Shown here piece by piece: positions 12,490-23,166 of a stretch of DNA of 64,000 bases (positions are counted from its first letter, which is position 1; the number at the start of each line of letters is the position of its first letter). The notes beneath the pieces were generated by a model. The model ran no database searches and was not told the DNA's origin. It saw only the letters and a list, made by a program, of their open reading frames with translations. The translations under genes were made by a program, and so were the position numbers. Origin of the DNA: Rhizoclosmatium globosum (taxonomy: Eukaryota > Chytridiomycota > Chytridiomycetes > Chytridiales > Chytriomycetaceae); assembly GCA_002104985.1 (NCBI GenBank), contig MCGO01000029.1, positions 310,001 through 374,000 on the forward strand. Reading direction: 5' to 3'.

Positions 12490-15481
12490 ATGTTTAATCG
12501 GCTAATTGTTGAACAGATGGTTTCTTTTGTTGTTAACCAGCCGAATAGCTTGAAGATTATGTTGAAGACAACCAAGTTGTTGACATCTTGCCATGTCCCA
12601 AAACCTCTGACCGGTGCAAATGTTGGGATCGCCGTGCCAAAAGATCACCTGGCTATTCAAGAAGCGCTGGTGGCACTTGGCGCGAGAGTGTTTGACATTG
12701 GATGCCATAGTAGCGCTGTAATTGGCCCGGCAAACCCCTTGGATGTGAGTGAGAGGACCCGAGATACACTTAAATCGACCATTTCTGATGATTCGATCCA
12801 GCAACCGGATGATTTGGAGAGTGTATGGGAACTCGATCTTTGTGTGGGGTCTGAGTCCATTATCCCAACTATGAAAGATGCACACCGAGGTAGTCCCTCT
12901 TATTCCGAGTGTTTTATAATTTACATGTTTATATATCATTCGATAGACTTACGCGGATACGTTCTTGTTGCATCAGACGATGAATTGACGGACCAAATCT
13001 CTTGCCCATACACCGTCGTACATCCCGCTACTGACACGATCGAGTTTGTCCTCCGAATTTCGCAAAGCCTTATCATCCTGTGGGCCAACATAAAAAACTC
13101 TCCGATTCAACTGGGTCTGGAACACACAAGCAATTCAACCGAATGACAGACCTAGCATTGAAAAATCTGCAAGTGATTTCTGAAGCTCGAAACGCATCTA
13201 TCAAAGCCATTTGTGCTGATCGTGTTGTATGGTCCGTATTCACAACGGATGCTGCGCGAGAGGGTCACAACGTCTGTTGGATGCCTATCGTTCCTGAATT
13301 TTCTGAAACAGTTTGCGGCCAAGTGCGTGGCCTTCGAATTCCATCTGAGAGTAAAATTGAAGCATATTCATGGATTCGGCCAATCCACCAACACCCTTCG
13401 TCAGTCCTTCGTGATATGAGTATCACTCGAGACGGCTGCTTGAACTTCACTTGCCAAACGATAAAATCAATTCAACCAGTTTCTATTCTAGACGATCAAA
13501 TCGACATTGGCTCTGTGACAAAACAAATGAAGATAAAATGTGAACACAGTTGCAACGAAGTTTTCTTGTGGGCCTCAAACGCGCTGTACTCTATATCCAG
13601 TTGCTTTCTCCTCAAATCTAGTTCGTATGAACTGGTACTCTTCCAAAATCATGTTTTCTTTCTTGGAAATAACGCACGGCACTTGGTAGCCGCAGCTCCC
13701 CGAGAGCTGTTCAAGATTGAATTTGCGCCAACCTTTTCATCTTATCGGATTGGAGCCATGACGCACAATGATCCGAAATACAGTGTAGTATCTCACGTCT
13801 GGGGAAGAGATACAGTAAAAAACGTCACGCATATGTGGGGCGTAAAAATGCCGGATTATGTAACAATCAACCGTAATTTATCGAAAAGAATTTTCATGCG
13901 CTGGCTATATTCAAGAGACGAACGTGTTTGGATGGATATATTCAACAACAATCAGCACGACAAGAGAGTTCAATCTGCTCAAGTCGCTGTAATGGATATT
14001 CTATATGGTGCGTTTATTGACAGACTCGAAGTTATCTAACTATTGTGTAGCACGTGCAGAGCGATGTTACTTGGTGGTAGAATGTCCTCAAGCTGGATTG
14101 AATTTTGACAAAGCACTTGAAAAGTTTTCCCATTCAAGGCTCCCTCTTATTGTCACTGGAAGTGAACTTGACATCCAACCAGTCATATTTCACGATGATT
14201 GGTCGGAAGTCTTGGAGTTTGTTTTGAACAAGACTGAGTACCGCGGCCGCGTATGGACTTTACAAGAGGAGCTTGTTTCGAAAAACAAGGTTCTAGTTAT
14301 TGCACCGGAGGACTATGATGCAGTTTATATTGCAAGCTCCAGCTTTGATCAAGATCTTATTCCGAACTATGAACGATTGACCAAGGAAAAACTTGCAGAA
14401 TGTTCGGAGCTGTACAAAAACGCTTTACGATACCGTAAAACTGGCGATATTGGATACAATCCCGCAACGATTCGTGCGCAAACGTTAATTCAACTACGAA
14501 ACTACGACCGTCAATGTTACCGACCTGTTGATCACGTATTTGCAGTATACCGTCTCTTGGGTATTGAAATGGAAACCGACTATCATGACGATCCAGAAAA
14601 AATCCTACAAGAATGGCAAATCAAGTTATTACAAGCTGGAATTCTGATGCTTCCTCACGCGACTCATTCTTCCTATCGTATAACCTTGAAAACTGATTCA
14701 TGCTGGAAATCCTTGTATTGGGTGCCATGGAAAGAAGAAATTTTCAAAAGCGAAACGCCTGGATCAGACTTCGAGTTGCACATAGAGGACGTGGGCCCAT
14801 TACCACCACCAAAAGATTGACCTTGAAACCATGAAAGTTTCGCCACCACCCAACGAATCAAAACAACCAACAATCGCTGAACTCCAGAAACGAGTCTTTG
14901 CCGATGCTTATTATGATTCTCTTTTTTTCCAGTCCTCCCGAACCTTTGATTTGTCCCACAAGTTCACCCAAAATGGACGTGATTTGATCGTTGATGAAGT
15001 AGATGGCCCAATTACAGATGATAGAGTCGATAGCGGTGTTCAAGTAGCAGAAGATGTACAAGAGTACAATTTTGTGATTGTGATGAAGTATGGCTGGACT
15101 CAGGTTTTGGCAGAGTCAGATGCCTTGAAAGCAACATTTTACCCTCACAACCACAACTTTGAAAGGCAGATAGAAGATCTTGTCAAGCTAAACTTTGAAT
15201 TGACAACTAGAAAGAAACGCGCTAGAGTCACGTTATACTGTCAAAAGGAAACTTGCGGGCCTACTCCACACAAAGGTGTTGATATTGTCCGACTTGCGAC
15301 CGAAAGCGGAAGCAAGTATTGTGTCATTGTAAAGCATGCCGCTGATGACGTAAAATGTATTCGAGTCGTTGGCAGTTTGCCGTTCAAACTACCCGCTGGA
15401 AATACTATTTCCCAACATGTTTTCGGTGGAAGCGAATCTCTATGGCAAGAAAGTCTTTGGGATGAAGGGTTGGAAGAATAG
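12490..15481 (+). CDS. HET-domain (heterokaryon incompatibility type) protein
   Basis: The central part has the hallmarks of a fungal HET domain: YSVVSHVWG at the domain start, VWMDIFNNNQHDK matching the W-D-x-x-x-x-N-Q core, QVAVMDILY just after, and GRVWTLQEEL as the C-terminal motif. HET proteins act in allorecognition and death signalling in filamentous fungi. Proposed exons are 12490-12889, 12947-13017, 13068-14007 and 14051 onward, with introns of 43-57 bp; the donor at 13018 (GTACAT) is weak. The frame ends at 14818-14820, but removing one base from the A4 run 14811-14814 carries it into 14831-15481, an extension of about 215 residues of unknown fold. The roughly 430 residues before the HET domain are also unrecognised. 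Broken copies of this gene lie at 15738, 16313 and 19055. Confidence 0.7.
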
Positions 15482-15579
15482 AAGCCTGAAATCTGCTTCT
15501 GAAGGAATGTATAATTCGGGATGAAGAAGTAAATGAAACTCCCTAAATATCAGATCTAAAATAAAAAAAACCACACATG

Positions 15580-15730
15580 GAATTCCATTACCCTACTTCG
15601 GACTGGTACCCAACCCTCCAACTCCATTCTGATTCGCCCTGAACCACTTCCACCAACAGGATGACACCGTCCCTTCCCATGCCTCCTTAACCCATCCATC
15701 CGTTGAACGTCACCCCACAGTCCGTGCACT
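15580..15730 (-). pseudogene. Fragment of the 3' end of C2H2 zinc-finger gene 4
   Basis: About 150 bp closely matches 19450-19600, the last codons of the zinc-finger gene at 19438-21606, with substitutions and small indels that break the frame. It follows directly after the HET gene end, just as the intact zinc-finger 3' end follows the HET fragment at 19055. The two positions are therefore copies of one duplicated block. Confidence 0.85.
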
Positions 15731-15737
15731 TGTATTA

Positions 15738-15790
15738 AGACCTTATTCCGAAATATGATTGACCAAGGAATAGCTTGCAGAATGTTATTG
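15738..15790 (+). pseudogene. Small HET-gene fragment
   Basis: About 50 bp resembles 14345-14405 of the HET gene. Shared tracts are CTTATTCCGAA, GATTGACCAAGGAA and CTTGCAGAATGTT. It is too short and diverged to be coding. Confidence 0.7.
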
Positions 15791-16312
15791 CTGTTTTCAC
15801 ACCAAATTTTTGTTCTGCTTTTTTACAACAGTAGCAGTGCTGGCAATCTTGCTGCCATCCTTGAAGCCCTCCTGCACCCTTTCAACCACCACACCACCCA
15901 ATTCTTGGTGCTCTTTCATATAAACCTCCTCTGATGCTATAGACCTCTCACACGTTGTTTTTGGCACTCATGCAAGCGAAAACACAAAGGTCCACACACT
16001 CTACAACTTCTACTTCCACCGTTTAGTTTTATATTTATTATTTGGAAAGCTGGAACACCTCGCACTCTTCTTAAGTTGTTTCAGGTGAACTGTTAGTTGT
16101 TCTAAGAAACCTACCGTGTTCCTTGCCATTCAACGAAAATACTTTGGTCAATAAATTGAACTGTTTGAGAATTGGATTAAGAGGAGAACAACTAAAGTAA
16201 GGATGGACAAGGCGTGGGAGGCAGACGGCAGTGCAGGAGCAGTGCACTAAATGCCAGCAGGACTGCAAGCAAATCTAAAATTTAGCTGAAAACGACAATA
16301 GGAACTTAATAA
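15791..16312. other. Unassigned spacer between HET fragments
   Basis: About 520 bp separates two shards that are almost contiguous in the intact HET gene (14405 and 14425), so this piece looks inserted. A short frame containing AAILEALLHPFNHH is the only protein-like stretch, and I cannot assign it. Confidence 0.4.
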
Positions 16313-16480
16313 AAACGCAAAACTGGCGATATTGTATACAATCCCACAACGTTTCGTGCGCAAACGCTAACCCAACTACGAAACTACGACCATCAATGTT
16401 ACCGACCCGCTGATCACACATATTCGCAGCATATTGTAACTTAGGATTGAAATGTATCGTGACGATCCCAAGAAAATTAT
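16313..16480 (+). pseudogene. HET-gene fragment
   Basis: About 170 bp closely matches 14425-14610 of the HET gene, for example the shared tracts AAAACTGGCGATATTG and CGTGCGCAAACG, with indels and stops. It has the same orientation as the intact gene. Confidence 0.85.
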
Positions 16481-16721
16481 GAGTCCGACTCGAATGGTGA
16501 CAACAATGTAGATTACTTTGATGAATTGTTATGAATTCCCACTTTATTGTACACTGCTTCTTAAATCGCAAAAGTCACTTTTGCACTAATACGCGATGTG
16601 ATCAAGAAAAATATCCCCTTGCTTCCAATTTAATCAATTTCTCTACTCGTGTCCTTCAAGGAAAGCAAGTAGTCCTTGTTCAATTTAAAGAAGTGATGGC
16701 TTTTCATTGATTTGCTTGACT

Positions 16722-18708
16722 TTATTGAACATCAATAGAAAGCACAAACTGTTGCAAATTATTTAGTGCTGGTTCTGTCCTCTTGGCAACCTTGGAATCC
16801 GTTGTAAGCAGATTTTGCTTTGGATATGCAATATAGCGTGTGTGGGGAACAACAAAGAATAGAGACTTTAAGTTTGAATCCTCAACAGCTTTTTTCAACT
16901 CAACCATTTTGACACCATGAGACCTTGATACAGTCATTTGCAGCAAGCCAACATATGGAATCAGCGAGTCAATACATGGATAATTCTTTCTTGCTGCAGT
17001 ATAGAGAACATTGACGTCGACACAGTCCTCAATATTTTTGAATGGAACCATAGTCAGTGGAGGAACAAACAAAGTTGTCTCCACATTGTTGTCGAGAGAT
17101 CGAACCTGGAAGGTTCCACCTTTCACCAGTTGACGGTGCGCATATGCTTCAAACAAATTGCCTCTAAGTGATGCGACTAATTTTTCACCCTCAGAAGCTA
17201 GAAGGAAGCTGTGCAACTTGCTTTGTTGATGCGATATGAAGATTTCGAGTGTTTGTGCAATCACGTACTCTGCAAAAAATATAACTACAACAATAAATCA
17301 AGCAACAAAAAACCTGAGGCGAATTGAACTGAAGCAAACTTGTACTTTTCAGTGATTGAATAATGTATAATCAGATGACTGATTTCATCCTCTTTATCCA
17401 AATTTCCACCAACAATCATTTCGAACTTCTCAATACTCAATCTTCCCACAGCAAATTGAATAGTTTCATCCAAATCTTCGAATTTATCGAAAACAAACCG
17501 CGGAATCCCTCCAATCAAGTGAAATCGAGTTTCCACATCCTCGGCCGATACATCATACAGCTTTCGAGCCAACAGCAACTCACTCGGGTTCCAAACAGGA
17601 AGGTATAACAGCGGATGTGATTTCCAGAATTTTAGAAACTCTTTATAGTGCTTCCTTGCTGGTGATGCAACTACAACAGTAATTGCGCTGACAGCACAAG
17701 GACCATTTGGAAGAGTATCCGTGAGATACCATGTATTTTTATCATAGAGATAGGTTCGTTTGACATCATTCAAATCCGTGAAGATAAAGCAACCAGTTTC
17801 ACTGAAGACGAAAATATTCGAGCCATCTTTTGCACGATGAAGTACAATTGTCTTGACACCTTGTGCCCGTAGTCTCCACATCAAATAGAATAGGAACACG
17901 CTTTTTCCAATTCCAAGATTCCCAGTGATTGCGAACCCACTCGTCCCTCTTCCTTGTAGTTTGACATCGTCTCTCACTTTGTCCGATATTATCTGAAAGA
18001 TATCCACGTAGCTTTTTCTGATGATAAACTGCGTTGGTAGTTCGTTGCAGAAGACGGGCGCAGGATTGAAAATCAAAGAATCATTGACTGGAACCAAAGA
18101 AGATAACGAAATCCAAAATTCCTTCATACTAGTTGATTCCTGATCCGATTCATCAAAATCCACAGAAGTACGATATAAAAGAGACAAAATTGGAGCTTTT
18201 GAGGAGTGTTAATGCTTATGAGCAGTGAATCCATCTGAGACGCACCCACATCTTTTGCTGGGAACCAGAACCAGCACATGATACAGATCGTCAGGAAGAT
18301 GCACAGTAAAAAATGAAAGCTTCTTCATCAGGTTCATCACCTGTGCGTTACATTCAGAAATAGTAGGAGTGATGATCTGATATAAAGAACCTTGAAGGTG
18401 AAGTTGCCTCGTGCCTCACAGAATCCACGGGCGGCTGAGAACATTGAGATGTTTTCGAGAGTATTTTCTGGCTCGTTTTGGTATGCCTCCACTTGAAGCA
18501 AGTCACTGTGTTGCTTAAGATCATCCACACTCATCCCTCCAACGTTGGTTGCACAGATCCGCACCAGCAAGAGTTCAACAGAGCCGGAAATACCCTTCTT
18601 TGCACGAATGGCATCTTTGAGCTGGTCTACAATGGAGGTAGCATCATCGATGCTGACAGAAAACCCAATGTTTGTGTCATGACCAAACACGCAAAAGATT
18701 TGCGACAT
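16722..18708 (-). CDS. Crinkler (CRN) family protein with P-loop NTPase and nuclease-like domain
   Basis: About 612 residues from four exons: 18708-18391, 18340-18250, 18195-17314 and 17269-16722, with introns of 44-54 bp. The N-terminal ubiquitin-like header begins MSQIFCVFGHDTN and is followed by HLPDDLYHVLVLVPSK, the D-x-x-H-V-x-V-x-x-P element that ends CRN headers. The next domain has the Walker A sequence GNLGIGKS. The C-terminal part has RGNLFEAYAHRQL and LLQMTVSRSHGVK, typical of the restriction-endonuclease-like module fused to CRN/RHS NTPases. CRNs are known from oomycete pathogens and chytrids as nuclear-acting effectors or conflict proteins. No classical signal peptide is evident. 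An in-frame ATG at 18753 would add 15 residues. Direct repeats flank the gene (see findings). Confidence 0.85.
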
Positions 18709-18753
18709 CATTCTTTCTCTTTCTAACCTTCTTTTCTCAACAAGTTCCTGCAC

Positions 18754-19054
18754 GAATCATAACCGAACTATTATGATTCCAGTAAATTATCTTGTTCTAC
18801 TCGCTATCCAGCCGTGTTCCAGAACGGCGTTATTTCTTGCTATTGACCGTCAGCAATCTCATATAACATGACTCAAACATTCTGTGTTCGAACAATTGCA
18901 GCCAAGAAACGCGCCCGTTCTTGTGAATTCTTTTGGTGTTGTGACGATTGCAAGGGTCTTTCAGTTGAGTTAGACTGCTTTTATTGAAACCCCAGCTTTA
19001 CAGCTTATCAATAGGCTCGACACCAGCACTGCTTTTTTGGTTTTCTCTGGAACG
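18754..19054. other. CRN upstream region
   Basis: About 300 bp before the CRN start, with no coding signal and no clear core promoter motif. It ends where the duplicated HET 3' fragment begins. Confidence 0.4.
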
Positions 19055-19332
19055 ACAAGAAAAGAAACGCGCTAGAGTCCCGTTATTCTGACAAAAAGGA
19101 AACTTGCAAGTCTACTCCACAAAAGGGTGTCGATATTGTCCGACTTGCGACCGAAAGCGGGAGCAAGTATTGTGTCATTGTAAAGCATGCCGCGGAGGAC
19201 GTAAAATGTATTCGAGTCGTTGGCAGTTTGCCGTTCAAACTACCCGCTGGAAATACTATTTCCCAACACGTTTTCGGTGGAAGCGAATCCCTCTGGCAAG
19301 AAAGTCTTTGGGATGAAGGATTGGAGGAATAG
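19055..19332 (+). pseudogene. Duplicate of the HET gene 3' end
   Basis: This matches 15205-15481 at high identity; the last 190 bp are almost identical, up to the same stop and GAAGCCTGAA just after it. An early one-base insertion and stops disrupt the frame. It is one half of a direct repeat whose other half is the functional HET 3' end. Confidence 0.9.
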
Positions 19333-19437
19333 AAGCCTGAAAGCTGTTCGGGAAGGGAAGGATTCTTTGGGATAAATACAACGATGCCTCGATATCAATT
19401 TTACTACATCTAAAATAAAAAAACCCATACGTGGAAT

Positions 19438-21606
19438 TCAAACAACAAAAAACCCATTATCCTGCTTCGGACTAGTACCCAACCCTCCAACTCCATTCTG
19501 ATTCGCCCCTGAACCACTTCCACCAACAGCTCGACACCGTCCCTTCTCATGCCTCCTCAACCCATCCATCCGTTTAAACGTCGCCCCACAGTCTGGACAC
19601 CGCACAAGATTCACGCCACTCCCTTCCAACCCAACTGCATGTGTTGAAATCACGTGTCGTTTGAAATCATGTTTTCGGAGGAACGAGCGCCCGCATTCTT
19701 GACAGAGGAAAGGTTTGACGCCGGAGGAGGATGCGGATCCGGGTGCTGCATTGTGTTTCTCGATTCCACCTGATTTCGCGGGGCTTCCGACACGGAATTT
19801 CGGGGTTGCTTGTTGGGGTTTTGAAGTACCTGGTATGGATGTTGCGGGTGTTGTGGATGTTATTGGGATGGGTGTGGAGTGGTGGTTTGGGGTGGTTGGT
19901 TCTGTGTCGGAGAGGCGACCGAAGGATGCGCCGTCGCCGTCGGAGCTGAATCCGGATTCGGAGTGGGAGTCGGCGGCGGAGGATGAGTAGCCGCATTGCT
20001 GGAGGATGGCTTCGATGGTTGCGAGGGATGGGTTTGTGTGGGTAGCAGGGACTGGAGGTGGCTGAGTGTACAAGAGAGAAGTGGCGGATGTGTTTCGTGG
20101 AAGGGATGGATTTGTGTTAGATGTTCGGGCGGGGCCTTGGAGTGGGGATATTAGGCCTGATGGGGTTTGGATTGGATGAGATGTGGGGGATGGGGAGGAT
20201 TGAAGCATCTTTTGGACGACGGCTTTTGGACCCATGTTGAGGCCGAGAGATGATAGCTTTGCTTTTAAAGACGCGACACTGTTGGTGCGGCTTGGAACAG
20301 CTGAAGCTTTTTCAGAGGAATCAGAGAGGTAAGCAGCCAATTCATCGTCCGCATCAGACATGACAGTATCTTGAGTTACAATTTTTTCTAGTTTTGGTTT
20401 TGATGATGTTGAAGAAGGACGGTTCAACGACGACGAGGGCGATACTCCAGAATTTCTCGACAGCGACATTGATGAAGCACTTCCTGCAAATTGGCCTCCA
20501 AACATTGGGTTAGAACCACGCTGTTTCCCACCCAACAATTGACCCAAGTCAGCACAATCATCGTCATCATCCGAGTCTGTATCTGGCTGATTGAGTTTTC
20601 GAATAGAATTCGACTTTGCCCGAGCAAACCAGTTTGCTCCCGCCGCAAGGGTACGTTCTTTGGTGTATTTCGTATTCGAGGCAGCAGGAACAGCAGCAGC
20701 AGGAACAGCCGCAGCCGCAGCCGCAGCAAATTGACTAGCCTGAGCTGCTTGTGTAGTTTGAGTTGTTTGAGTTTGAACAGGGTTCAAATTTGGCGACGTT
20801 GACATTGAATTTCCACGAAATACTTTTTTGAAGAAGTTAGATTGAATTGGTTGCGGTTGAGTTGGGGCTTGCGCCTGAGGCAAGGGTTGTTGAGGAGGTT
20901 TCTGTTGCAGCGGTTGTAATTGTTGTTGCTGTTGTTGTAGAAGGAATTGATGGTATTGCTGTTGGAATAGTTGCTGTTGTTGTTGCTGTTGCTGTAATTG
21001 CTGTTGCATTAACGCCGCGGAGATAGATGGATCATGTAGTTGTTGTTGCAACAGCAACATCTGTTCTGGGGTGAACGCAGACAGGTCCATCGGTTGGTCA
21101 AGCGGAAACAGGGTATTAAGATCACTTTGATTTGTACCAATGGTGGGCGATAGAGTGGTGCCTCCTGATGCGGCAAGAGTCATCGGGTTCATCTGGCTCA
21201 ACTGTTGCTGCAGCAACAAGTCCGCCAGCAGAGGATCCGTCATCATTGCATCAAACTGTTGTTGCTGCTGTTGTTGCTGTTGCTGCTGCTGCATCTGTAG
21301 CTGGAGCATGAGCAACTGGGTCTGCGGGTCGCTGCTCTGCGTCTGAGCACCGAACAAGAGCGCCTCCAACTGAGCATCTCCCTGTGTCACTGTCGTTGGC
21401 GATTGAGTCGAAATCGAAGCCCGTCGAAACTGTTCCTGTTCGGCAACAAGTCGCTGGATCTCGCGCCGCTGCTGCTCAACAAGGCCCCGATGGACCGATC
21501 CTGATCCAGAGGAACACAACACATCGTTTGACACGCTCGATGTCGGCGACAGCGATGCCAACAGCGCGTCCAGTTGCGCATCCGTGACAGTGTTGGGTGC
21601 ATTCAT
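19438..21606 (-). CDS. PolyQ-rich C2H2 zinc-finger protein without introns (family member 4)
   Basis: About 722 residues in one exon, starting at 21606 (MNAPNTVTDAQLDAL); an ATG at 21678 in the same frame is possible but less likely. The N-terminal half has many Gln runs, an Ala run and Ser/Thr-rich low complexity. AILQQCGYSSS and SESGFSSDG are shared with member 1 (AILNQCGY). The C-terminus has CQECGRSFLRKHDFKRHV and CPDCGATFKRMDGLRRHEKG, followed by RC. Unlike members 1-3 the finger region is uninterrupted, so both introns are absent. It is a probable transcription factor. Its last 150 bp are duplicated at 15580. Confidence 0.85.
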   Translation of the reverse strand: MNAPNTVTDAQLDALLASLSPTSSVSNDVLCSSGSGSVHRGLVEQQRREIQRLVAEQEQFRRASISTQSPTTVTQGDAQLEALLFGAQTQSSDPQTQLLMLQLQMQQQQQQQQQQQQFDAMMTDPLLADLLLQQQLSQMNPMTLAASGGTTLSPTIGTNQSDLNTLFPLDQPMDLSAFTPEQMLLLQQQLHDPSISAALMQQQLQQQQQQQQLFQQQYHQFLLQQQQQQLQPLQQKPPQQPLPQAQAPTQPQPIQSNFFKKVFRGNSMSTSPNLNPVQTQTTQTTQAAQASQFAAAAAAAVPAAAVPAASNTKYTKERTLAAGANWFARAKSNSIRKLNQPDTDSDDDDDCADLGQLLGGKQRGSNPMFGGQFAGSASSMSLSRNSGVSPSSSLNRPSSTSSKPKLEKIVTQDTVMSDADDELAAYLSDSSEKASAVPSRTNSVASLKAKLSSLGLNMGPKAVVQKMLQSSPSPTSHPIQTPSGLISPLQGPARTSNTNPSLPRNTSATSLLYTQPPPVPATHTNPSLATIEAILQQCGYSSSAADSHSESGFSSDGDGASFGRLSDTEPTTPNHHSTPIPITSTTPATSIPGTSKPQQATPKFRVGSPAKSGGIEKHNAAPGSASSSGVKPFLCQECGRSFLRKHDFKRHVISTHAVGLEGSGVNLVRCPDCGATFKRMDGLRRHEKGRCRAVGGSGSGANQNGVGGLGTSPKQDNGFFVV

Positions 21607-21881
21607 TTGCAAACTGGAAAGAGAACAAGCCGCTTCGAGAATGACTCTACTTCTGCCTATTTTTGGAAATACTCGCAACCTCGTGTCTACTCAATCCGAT
21701 ATATTCAGAAACATGAAGTAAATGTTAAGTTTATCGATAAGCATGAAGCCGCCACCTGCCTCACATCTCCGTCACCCAATTCAAAAAAAAAATACCTTCA
21801 ATTTCAATATCAGATAAACCTCAGCAAACCTCTGGCTTGCTTTAATAATATGAATAGACACAAACAAATATACTTTATAAA

Positions 21882-23038
21882 TCAAATGTCATCATTCAAC
21901 AAATTACCCGCAAGAGTAACAGTCTCTCCAGGCTTAAATGCAGGCATTCCCAAATATGGACAGCTTCCACATCGGAACGCATCACCAAGGTAACAGTTTC
22001 CACACGATGAAACAGGAGCCTTCTTTGGTGGCTTCACAACAGTAATCTCAGACTCAACCTTTGCTGCCAGTTGAACCTCTTCTTCCTCCAGCTCATCTGC
22101 AAGACCACACGAACAATTCTTGCACGCCTTCTTCTTCTTTCCCTCCGTCACAGCATCCCCACATCCAGTCTCAATCACAGGCGCCTTCTTATCCTCCTCA
22201 TCCAACAAAGCCTCTTCATCCTCCAACTCCTCATCCATTCCCGCATCATCATCCTCATCATCCGCACTAATAATCCAAACCTTCTTCTTCACAGGTTCCA
22301 CCTTCTTCACCTCCTCAACAACCGCAGCCGTCGCCGTCGCCTGCTGCTTCCTCTTCCCGAAACTCAACTTCACAGCCGCACCAACAGCATACGCAGGCCG
22401 CTTCGCAACAACTTCAACAACCTCCAACCGTCCACCCTTCCACCCTTCCACAAACTCGTCCTCCTTGTCGTCAGAGACACCCCAACAGTCGCCCTGACAC
22501 CACCGCCGCAACTGCGATTCACTAACCGCAGACGTCTTGACAACAACAGCGTCCACGAACCCGGCGAGTTTCAAGGCACTCAACAGTTGTGCAGTTGTGC
22601 GGAACGGGACGCGGGACCGAACGGCGGTTGGGAGTGTGGATTGTTGCGCGGCAGTGAATGTGTCGCTGAGGACTGGTTCGCGGAGTTTCAAGGTTGCGCC
22701 TGTTTTGAGGGTTGTTCCGAGGGAGGTTAAGGTTTCGGAGGAGTGTGGGAAGGCGGCGGGGCCGGCGAAGCCTGAGAGGATTAGAGTGTGTTTGGCGGTT
22801 GGGAGGACGACTTTTAGGTTTGTGGTTGGTTAAGTTGTTATGGAGACGTGTGGTAGATAAAGTAGACTCAACTCTTGTCGAGACGGTCGAGTTGTTCAAA
22901 GGCGACTGAGCCGCTTGACGTCACTTGCGATGAGACGAGAGTGTGCAGGGATTGCAACTCTGCTGTCGAGGCAGCTGGGTTTCCTAGGAGCAAGACAGTG
23001 TCGGAAGGTGAGGCAAGGGGAAGTGTTTCAGTAAGCAT
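21882..23038 (-). CDS. DRE2: Dre2/anamorsin (CIAPIN1), cytosolic Fe-S assembly protein
   Basis: About 364 residues from exons 23038-22873 and 22810-21882, with a 62-bp intron. Dre2 works with the diflavin reductase Tah18 to pass electrons to the cytosolic iron-sulfur assembly machinery. The C-terminal region has the two family signatures: [15 protein letters not shown] (Fe-S site, with cysteines upstream) and [19 protein letters not shown] followed by MPAFKPGE (twin CX2C). The N-terminal part corresponds to the methyltransferase-like domain ([24 protein letters not shown]). The linker is acidic and lysine-rich. The length is usual for fungal Dre2. Confidence 0.95.
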
Positions 23039-23166
23039 TTTTGGGCAAAGACAAAAGAAAGTGATAAGATTCACGCCATCGTATACCATTTCAAATCAAA
23101 CCATTTACTTTGAACGAGGAGATAATTAATAATTCCAAAAAAGGTCCTCATGAGACAGCTGACTCG

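Noticed and set aside
12490..13146. A separate gene upstream of the HET domain
   Set aside because: The frame joins the HET frame through a plausible 50-bp GT-AG intron, with no stop, polyadenylation gap or new start between, so one gene is simpler. Transcript data could reverse this.
22071..22730. 219-codon plus-strand frame over DRE2
   Set aside because: The minus strand carries the diagnostic Dre2 cysteine motifs; the plus frame is Leu/Arg/His-rich noise.
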